A DNA stretch of 64,000 nucleotides from Merluccius polli (lineage: Eukaryota; Chordata; Actinopteri; Gadiformes; Merlucciidae). Made by a program: the position numbers and the translations under genes. Position 1 is the stretch's first letter, and each line of letters begins with the position of its first letter. The DNA is taken from positions 15,001 to 79,000 of the forward strand of contig JAOPHQ010002306.1 of the NCBI GenBank assembly GCA_030340625.1, given 5' to 3'. The notes beneath the pieces are model-generated. The model saw only the letters and a list, made by a program, of their open reading frames with translations. It was not told where the DNA came from and did no database searches. Shown piece by piece: positions 55,904 to 64,000 of this stretch.

Positions 55904-58479
55904 ATGGATGCCAGTCTGGACACGGAACAAGACAACATTGCTGGTGGTGATCACAATTCAGGTAGAACCAAATGTCTATTGATAAACGACAAAATGAAAA
56001 AAATCCACCATTTTACTTGACCAGGTAGAACTAGAACGAGGTAGAACCCTAGTTGGAAGATAGAAAAGAGAGCGAGAAAAGAGATTCACTTCATTTTCCC
56101 GTTCTGTAGCACAACAAGGTGAACACCAAATTGGGACATCAGAAGATGCAGACACGAATGCCCATCTGAACCTGTCCAAAAAGTCCTGGGGCTTCAGGCG
56201 GACAACTATAGCAAGGAGAGAGTTCATGGATGAAATAATTGACCTCGACCCGAGCCCCCCGCCCATTCGCAGGGGCAGGAGTCGCCGCACCCGGCAAACA
56301 CCCCGGCCGGCTGAAGACCCCCAGCCCACCCCAAAACCGTGCCGCTCGGCCAGTTCTGTTATAGATGACCTAGAATGGTCCGCTCCGTCCTCGCCTGTGG
56401 ATGCGGCGGCCTCAGAGGCCACCACGGGAGGGGTGCTCGACCCCAGCTTATGGCAGGACTTTGGCTCTGCGTTCCACACTGCCTTCTCCCTACTCGGTGG
56501 GAATGAGGACACGCCCATGGACGTTACAGACCCCCTGCCGGGCCCAGACGATCCTCACCCCACTGACGCTAGTGAGGCCGGGGCCGAGGTATCCGAGACC
56601 GGAGCCGATGGTTCCGACAGCGTGGAGGCGGCTGAGGATCCCTCTGGGCCCGCTCTCATGGACGTTGCGGGGGATGAGAACCAGGAAGTGTTGTTGATCT
56701 CCAGCCAAGAAGATGACAGCGATAACCTGACTCTCATGCAGCTGAAGGAGCATCTGACGTCCAAAGGCCTGGCCCGCAAGGGAGGGAGAGCGAAGGCCCG
56801 GGGGAAAGGTAGAGGGAGAGGACGAGGTAGGGGGAGAGGTAAAGGGAGGGGGCGTGGGAGGGGCAGAGCAGTGGAACTGGAGTCCAGCACTGCAGAGGAT
56901 GATGAGGAAGAGGATCGGACTCTAGTTAACCAGGAAGCACGGCCACAGCTGCATGAACAACAAAAACCAGAAGGCAGTCCAGAGGTGGGTGTCGCGTTGG
57001 ACAGTCCGACCAAACTTAACGACTCCGACTGTATAGTCTTGGACAGTGACTTGGACCAACCAGCTGATGTCACCCAAGGCCAATATGAAAATGCAGTAGA
57101 GGAGGGGAGAGCCGAGGAGGAGAGGGGCTATTCCAGTATTTCCGACAGCGAAGGATACGACCCTAACGCCCTGTACTGCATCTGCCGTCAGAAGCACAAC
57201 AAAAGGTATGTGTCAGTCTGTCTCGCAAACAAAGGTTTTCACCTACTGTAAGCCCCTCCTTGCTACCATTCTTCCTCTTGTGTCCACGGCTCCTTCTAGG
57301 TTCATGATCTGCTGCGATGGCTGCCAGGAGTGGTTCCACGGAGACTGTGTTGGGATCGGCGAAGCACAGGGTCGTTGCATGGATAGGAGAGGAGAAGAGT
57401 ACACCTGTCCTACCTGCACCAGCAAGAAACAAAGATTACCGCTGCCTGACAATGTCCAGTCTGAAGACTTGCTGGAGAGTCCAGAAATCCCGGCCAGCTT
57501 GCCGGATGTCCTCGCGCCCACGGCCTCTGCCGAAACAACAATGGAGGTCACCAAACCCCAGGAAAGCAAGGTAAGAGTGTATAGAGCCCACAGTGTCTTT
57601 TTGCCCACAGTGTATATTATTTTCTCTCCCTCATATTTTTGGAGTTCTGTGTTTGTGAAACCACAGACAAGTAGGAATGTGGGAAATATATCTTGTGGTC
57701 TTAAGACCTATGACCTGTTCAGACATGGCATTTAAATTCCGGCCTCTCCATTGTGAACAATGGAGAGGCCTTTAAGAGGCATGTGACCATATTGTCGACC
57801 TAAACCCCAGGTGGGACTGCAATCTATCTCGGAAGCTGTCTGGCAATAAGCTAGATATAAGATCCCCGCTCTGAACACGGCCTAAGACTGAACTATGCTT
57901 TCAGGGGGATGCTGAGGTGATGGCAGAGCAGTCCAAGCCAGAGCCTGATATTAAAACGGAAAAGGAAAGCTCACTTCCTCTCTGCATCGGCCCTGGATGC
58001 CCCAAACAGGCCTTGCAAGACTCTGTGTACTGTGGCACTGACTGTATACTTCAGCATGCAGCTGTCACCATGAAGTCCCTCACTGGGCCCAAGGAGCCCA
58101 AGCCCAGAAGCCGACCACAGAGAAAAGCTGCCGCAAAGGTAAGGAATTAAACATTGAGTACAAACAGTTTATAATTTTTGCTCCTTCTGTACTCGCCTGG
58201 CCTAATTAGGGTTCGATTCAACCCTACCACCCTCATGTCTTTTGAAGATTCATACTCAAGTCTCTGAATATTGATTCTTAATTATTTGTTGTTGTTTTCA
58301 TAGGGTCAGAGGTTGGGTAGGGTGACTCAGAGTGCGGCAGAGCGACTAAAGGAAAGTGAAGAGGAGCAGGAAGGTGATGGGGCTCAGAAAGAGGCAGCGT
58401 CTCCCCTCGCCTGTGACCCCAGTTTCAGAGCAGTTGAGGCTGCTCCTGTTCCATCTTCTAAGTTGTGCATGGCCTGTAG
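55904..58479 (+). CDS. dido1: Death-inducer obliterator 1-like (DIDO1), 5' part
   Basis: Nuclear PHD-finger protein; DIDO1 binds H3K4me3 and RNA polymerase II and has roles in transcription and spindle function. Exons: 55904-55961, 56110-57205, 57300-57570, 57905-58138, 58304-58479, all in phase, about 611 aa so far. Visible: MDASLDTEQDN start, KKSWGFRRTTIARREFMDEI, acidic stretches, an RG-rich run near residues 230-255 (GRGRGRGRGRGKGRGRGRGR), then a PHD finger from about residue 375: YCICRQKHNKR, FMICCDGCQEWFHGDCVGI, YTCPTC. After it, CIGPGCPKQALQDSVYCGTDC matches the Cys-rich motif of DIDO1. The last exon seen ends in a GTATCA donor at 58480. The TFIIS-like and SPOC domains of long isoforms are absent, so the gene continues beyond the window or a short isoform ends here. 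Confidence 0.92.
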
Positions 58480-59237
58480 GTATCATTCACTGCACATACA
58501 CATCCAACATCTGGCACGCTCCAGTTCCTCCACTTTGAATCAGTACAATCAAAAACAGGCCAACACCTCTTGTATTCCCGGCAAGCGAACCCACACACAC
58601 ACTCAGACACATACACAAAACACTCAAAATGAGAGAAAAGATTTATTTATTTAGCAGAGGTCAGCAGTGGGTAAGTATGTTCGCTTTTTATTTTACAGTC
58701 TTTCTGTACACCCGGGCGCACCCAATTGTGTTGCAATTCAAGTTGCTCCAAACCACTTTTTCAACACGACGACACACAGAAGCTGTATGTTTGTGAACCA
58801 CCCTGTACAGCGGGACTTGGATTTGGTTTGAAACTACATTCGACACCATCAGCACTGCCACAGTCCTGCCAATGTACACACTACAATACCGTCCACACTA
58901 CTACTGTACAATTCCTTTATTGAACAGTGAAGACAGACAGGGTAAACTGGAAGCACTTGAGATAGAACACGGCTCACCCTTACATAATGCAACAGCCTTT
59001 TTAGTTATCTATACATTTGAAAGGATTTTTTTCAAATTTAGCTTTAATTATTCTCTGTAAATTCAGGTAACCTTCAGTTGTCACACATGATCCTAAATGA
59101 ACGGGTATACGACCTTGGGGTCCAGCAATATCAGTGTTTTTTCCACAATGTTAGTAGGGCAACCGCTATTATTTCCTGCAACAAGCTTTTCTGCCGGTGG
59201 TTTCTGATGTATATATAATTGTATATTCATCCATTCG

Positions 59238-59576
59238 TAGGGCTGGGCAATATGGAGACATTTATTATTACGATCATTATGGTGAATTTTACTGATGAAT
59301 ATCACTATATACTGCTTATGAATTCAAAATACCATTCTAAACAGTCTAAATGAGGATCATTACATTTAAGTATATGGAAGCTTATGGTATCGGACTAAAA
59401 CTAGTTTTCCTTTCTCACTGACTTTTCAAACCTCATATTTTGATAATTGTAAGGGCATAACTTCTCATCTTAATGCATTTGATATAAAACTGGGTATCAC
59501 GATAAGTCGTTATCTTCATTTCATGACGAAACAATACCGACGATAAATGATAATATTGAATTATTGCCCAGCCCTG
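59238..59576. mobile_element. hAT-like MITE
   Basis: 339 bp with termini TAGGGCTGGGCAATATG and ATTATTGCCCAGCCCTG. Possible 8-bp target duplication TCCATTCG/TCAGTTCG, 6 of 8 matching. Confidence 0.75.
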
Positions 59577-62026
59577 TCAGTTCGTGTACCTTTTTAGGTT
59601 TTGTACTCTCTACCTTCACTATACTTTCTAGCACACAATTCAATACCATACATTCAGTAATGATCTGCGACCTAACAGCTAGGTGGCCAACATTATTTGC
59701 TGGCGTCAACACACTTAAACATACATTTTGTGAAGAAGTTAAGCAACTCCAGTTGTCCATAAATATTGCCCATATATTCTCAACATTAGATAAAAATCCT
59801 ATGAGAAGGTATCCACTTCTGTATACACTCCCACAGAACATTTGAACAACCTCTGCAGAGAATACATGATGGATTACTTGACGTGTTGCATAGTAGTAGT
59901 TCTGGGGTAATAACCTGCCCTTGAGAAAGGTGAGCGAGTGTTCAGCTGTGACTCATTTCACAACTCCTGGTTACCGCTGAAACTGTCCAGGGCTTGATGC
60001 TTGGGGATGTGGCAGCGAAGATGTCGCTTAGATGTCGCTGCTGCTCACTGGGTTTTTTTGGCGGGAGTAAGGGTCAGCCATTTTAGGGTCCAGTTTTCTT
60101 TTTCTTATGTGTCTTCACATGTAGATTGCTGTGACATGCATAGCAATAGTAACAAGGAGAACAAACTCACAAAGCAATGTTTTTTCACATTCAAAAGGAC
60201 ACCTACGACCACTACATTCAATATCGGTATCAAAACGCTTTCATTGTCTGTTAGAAACTGATGCGCCAATTCTTTCTGACTTAAGGAACAGCTCTTGGAT
60301 ACTACAGTGCAACTTGCAGTGCCTTAAGTCATTCATCCTTTTACACACACAAACACTGACACACACATACAATGTTACTCTCTGGCCAGCCATCAAACCA
60401 TAGACCTGTCTGGAATAGCTTGGTATGAACTGGGTAGATTGGGGGGGGTGGGTGTGCTTCAAGAATGGATGACAAGCCAGGGTGCTTCGGCCTCAGCCGT
60501 GGGACGGGAGGATTCACAAACCGGTCCCGAGGTTTCAACATGGCCAATGATGTCAGAGAGAGGCCTCCAGTGGCCTCCACCCAAAGAGCCATTGGTACCA
60601 TTCCATGAAGACGACTGGCAGTTGAAGAAGTAGCAGGCCTGAGTGAGTTATGTTCTCCATTCCTCAGCCCTTGTGGAACACAATGTACTTTTTGGGGCGG
60701 GGGCTGCGAAAGGATTTATCATTTAGGATTCAGGATTCATGCATACATACAACCTCTATACATCATGGCAGTAATTACAGGAGCTGCCAGGGTTCAGTGG
60801 ACAATAACACTTCTTTCTGAGGACGAAATAGCATGCGTTTCTTTCACACCCGCAACATTTGGGGCAAAGGTTGGCCTTAGTGTTGAATTGCCCTCTTGCA
60901 CAACTTGGCCAACAGCCAACGACCTATTCACCCTGTACCAGCAACTACATTAAACTACCCCGGTCAGCTAAACCTAACTTCTCTTCCCCCAGCCGCTCAC
61001 TTTGCTTCACAAGAGTTCATCTGTAGCACACCAGAGAAGTCAATGTTCATTAACATGTAGATGGATAATAAGTGGCTTGCCTTGTCGAGCAATATGGCGC
61101 ATGCAAGTTTTCCTACAGTCTCACAGGAGATGTACACTTCAGAGAAGGCTGCAGAAGTCAACAGATTTTTGAGAATTTAGAAAACAAGATGGCACATTCA
61201 AGGGAGTGGGACTGTAGTTGGCTCAGTCATCAAGGGTTATCTTAGATTTTACTTTTGTAAAATCATTGGTATGTCTCATGGGTTTAATCATGGGTATGTG
61301 ATACCATAATAAGTCTTATAATAAGAGAAAATATTTTAGGTAGGTTACGCTTTAGTAAAAACTAATAGCCAAACTACAATGCACATGGCATGTACACTTT
61401 ACATCATTTGCAGAGATACAACCTACACACGTGCATGCATACATACAGACATACATGCATACATGCATACATACATCAGTGAAGACGACATCCCAAAAAT
61501 ACCTTTTTTTTCCTCTCCACCTAGGGTCTACATTCTGGTTTCCTTTTTTCTGGTACTTTTTTTCCCAGGAATCGGGTCTGAGTCAGGGTCATATGTGGTC
61601 CTAGATCGGACGCATGTCGGATCTCAGGCCATGCAGCCACAGTGTGGACTGTCGGAAGGGACATTTGTGTTGTTTAGCTGCTGGCTCCTCCCCCCCCCCC
61701 CCCCCCCACCCTCTGCACATTAATATTAGCTATAGATGCTAATACCTCATTTTTATGGACACTTGCAAATAGGATATTTTCTGTTGGATGGAAACAAATA
61801 GTTAATGTTGTAAGTGACGTGTAGCTGTTCAGGGTACAGATCTGTGCACACGTTTGTCAGATATTGGTGTGTCAGACATTTACAAAAACTAGTGCAGTGC
61901 CCTTTCAAAACGTGCCTGTTCGGAACGGGCCAATTGCTTGGGCTCCGGTATCGCTGCTTACAGCTTTCAGGATAACCATTCATCCAAACAACTTCACACC
62001 TGACATTGCCGGTTGTCGAGAAAATC

Positions 62027-62170
62027 AAACATACATGCATACATTACATACATGCATACATTACATACATTACATACATGCATACATACATACATACATA
62101 CATGCATACATTACATACATGCATGCATGCTTACATTACATACATACATGCTTGCATACATGCATACATG
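62027..62170. repeat. (ACAT/GCAT)n microsatellite
   Basis: Interrupted tetranucleotide repeat; a related shorter patch lies at about 61430-61475. Confidence 0.93.
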
Positions 62171-63070
62171 TATACATCCAAATCTGTGAGTGGAATGGGT
62201 GAAAACAAAAAAATCTGATGCTAACAAGTTTACTGTTAACCTGTTGCGTATAGTCTAGCTGATTCAGTATTGCACATGGGTCGATATAGTACTGTATTTT
62301 TTATTTATTTTTTGCTCAGTCAAATCTGTGCAAGTTCTGCTTTCTCACATGACTCCAACGCTTGACTTCTGCCCAGATTTACTGCCTTGTCCTCTCTCGA
62401 TCTTAGTCAGACACGCACCGACTGGAAGCATACGAAGTGGTATTGCTTCAGTGTCTTCAGTAAGGGGCCACACACAAACAGGCACAGGCACACACAGGCA
62501 TATGGAGATATTTTTTTCGCATACACAATGGTTTGTGGCTGTAGTGGAGTGAAATGGAGTAGGGGATCATTTGAAGTTTCTTTTTAGTCAGGTGGCATAT
62601 AAGACTGTTGGCTATACTTGGCGTTGGAGATGTTGGTCAACAGTCCAAACTGCGCCAGTGAATGTTTTGGGTCAGGTTAAAGACCCAGAACATTAACTGG
62701 CGCAGTTTGCTGAGTATTACACCCGAAACCTATGATTCACCTTACATGATACATTTTTTAAATGTATATATTATATGCAGATCTGTGAGTGGAATGGGTG
62801 TTTTGTCTGGTCCTCGTAACCAACCTTGAACCATTGTCATTTTCACCATTTTGTCTTCTATAAAATGTCTAGAGCATAAGCACCCTCTGCTGGCCAACTG
62901 AGTGATGTACAACCAAAAAACTCATCTGACATGAAAAACAATTCCTGCTTAAAGTTGGCAGCAAAATGATGTAGGCATATAATTATTTGTTCAGGTGTAC
63001 ATATGTGAGGCATTGCTAAAGATGATTTAGCACAACTTAGTACAAAAAAAAGTTATTTCAATTAGATATA

Positions 63071-63072
<2 letters not shown>

Positions 63073-63141
<69 letters not shown>
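63073..63141. repeat. (GT)n microsatellite
   Basis: About 34 GT repeats. Confidence 0.97.
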
Positions 63142-63142
<1 letters not shown>

Positions 63143-64000
63143 TTCGAAAAGCCATCCATCAGCGAGTGAGTGAAATGCTCTGAAATGATCTTAGACTAGC
63201 TGTTGGGGAATCCATCTTGCCTGCCAATCATAGGCGTGTGAATGTAACACTTATCAAACAGAGGGAGGAAGGGGAGTTTTTTTAGTTTCAATTTCTTGCT
63301 CTCTTCTGCACTCTCTTTACAACTCTCGAATCTTGCCTACAGCACCTTAAAGCCTTCATCAACCAACTTGCCTGTCCATTGCCATTGCCTTCCTATCAAC
63401 AGTAGTTGATTCAATCATCAGAGACAATCTTTTCAGTCTTTAGCAAGGTTGTTGTTTTTGAGTCAATCTACTAATTTTACAACATAACCCTCAACCCCCG
63501 AACAGTCATAAGCATACTACCCCCAAAGAAAGTACAATTCAAAAGGATTTCTTGTGAATGTTTACTGAAAATTAGTCTAGGGAGGTGTACTGACATTTGT
63601 TTAAGCATTCAGTCCAGAGAAAAGATAGCACTGGGTCAGTTTGGGTCTGTTTCACATAACGGGACTGCACTTTCAACAAGCCACCCCACCCGCCGAGTCT
63701 TGCAGTGGCTGTGGTGGAGTTGGCCACAGCTCTCAAGATGGAGGGACCAGCACAGCATCACCACCTATTATCTTCACTAAAAACGGATTTAGGGGATTTA
63801 GGGATTATACAGAATTAACTCAAGATGCAAATAGCTTAATAATGATAAATATCATCAGTTTCATCACAAAAATGCCTTCCTGATTTGTCTTTCAATACCT
63901 GTAATTATATACTATATACTCCATCCAAATACCTTCTAATACCAGACAAATTACAGACCAATAACTATTATTTAAGTAGAAAACATCTTTGCACACAATT

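Larger units (their letters stand above)
58480..64000 (+). other. Probable dido1 intron; no further exon recognised
   Basis: No TFIIS-like, SPOC or other conserved exon is visible. Contains a MITE (59238-59576), an 18-C run (61690-61707), ACAT/GCAT repeats (62027-62170) and a (GT)n tract (63073-63141). Confidence 0.5.

Noticed and set aside
60765..60953. Small open frame in the dido1 downstream region
   Set aside because: No similarity to TFIIS-like or SPOC segments and no flanking splice sites of quality.

Overview
This is a vertebrate, almost certainly teleost fish, nuclear genome window. It shows intron-rich genes with GT-AG splicing, very long (CA)n/(GT)n and (AT)n microsatellites, several hAT-like MITEs, a Ty3/gypsy fragment whose integrase tail seems to precede RT, and a KMT5A-like SET gene of a type I associate with fish. 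All gene models below were made by eye from splice sites, reading phase and remembered family sequence; there is no transcript evidence.

Layout. (1) 0-6.5 kb: microsatellites, a decayed gypsy fragment (about 3.62-4.53 kb) and probable 3' UTR or downstream sequence. (2) 6.58-11.86 kb, minus strand: an 11-exon tram1-like gene (371 aa predicted) with one GC-AG intron, one acceptor preceded only by a (TG)n tract, and a 73-bp inverted repeat on either side of coding exon 1. (3) 14.09 kb: an intact tRNA-Lys(CTT) with a Pol III terminator. (4) 15.22-53.24 kb, plus strand: a complete 20-coding-exon zmynd8 (1,182 aa predicted: PHD, bromodomain, PWWP, coiled coil, MYND). (5) Inside the 23.3-kb ninth intron of zmynd8, same strand, 25.85-45.83 kb: a second, apparently intact gene. 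Its exons join in phase to encode about 1,503 aa: an N-terminal KMT5A-like SET domain, a six-exon cassette tandemly triplicated at the DNA level, a Cys/His zinc-finger module, a 641-codon exon with two more zinc fingers and a tyrosine-recombinase-like domain (Crypton-like R, R, GH, Y pattern), short acidic/Ser-rich exons, and a C-terminal SANT-like domain. It has its own GC-rich upstream region with three tandem E2F-like sites and a YY1-like site. This SET + tyrosine-recombinase composite is the most interesting object in the window. (6) 55.90-58.48 kb onward, plus strand: the 5' part of a dido1-like gene (RG-rich region, PHD finger), continuing past the window or not recognisable after 58.48 kb. 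A 26-bp satellite sits in its leader region. (7) 58.5-64 kb: probable dido1 intron with a hAT-like MITE and microsatellites.

Functional relations: ZMYND8 and DIDO1 are chromatin readers. The nested gene pairs a histone-methyltransferase-type fold with a DNA-recombinase-type fold, comparable in logic to SETMAR (SET + mariner transposase) but with different partners. Whether it is mobile, domesticated or active cannot be decided from sequence alone.
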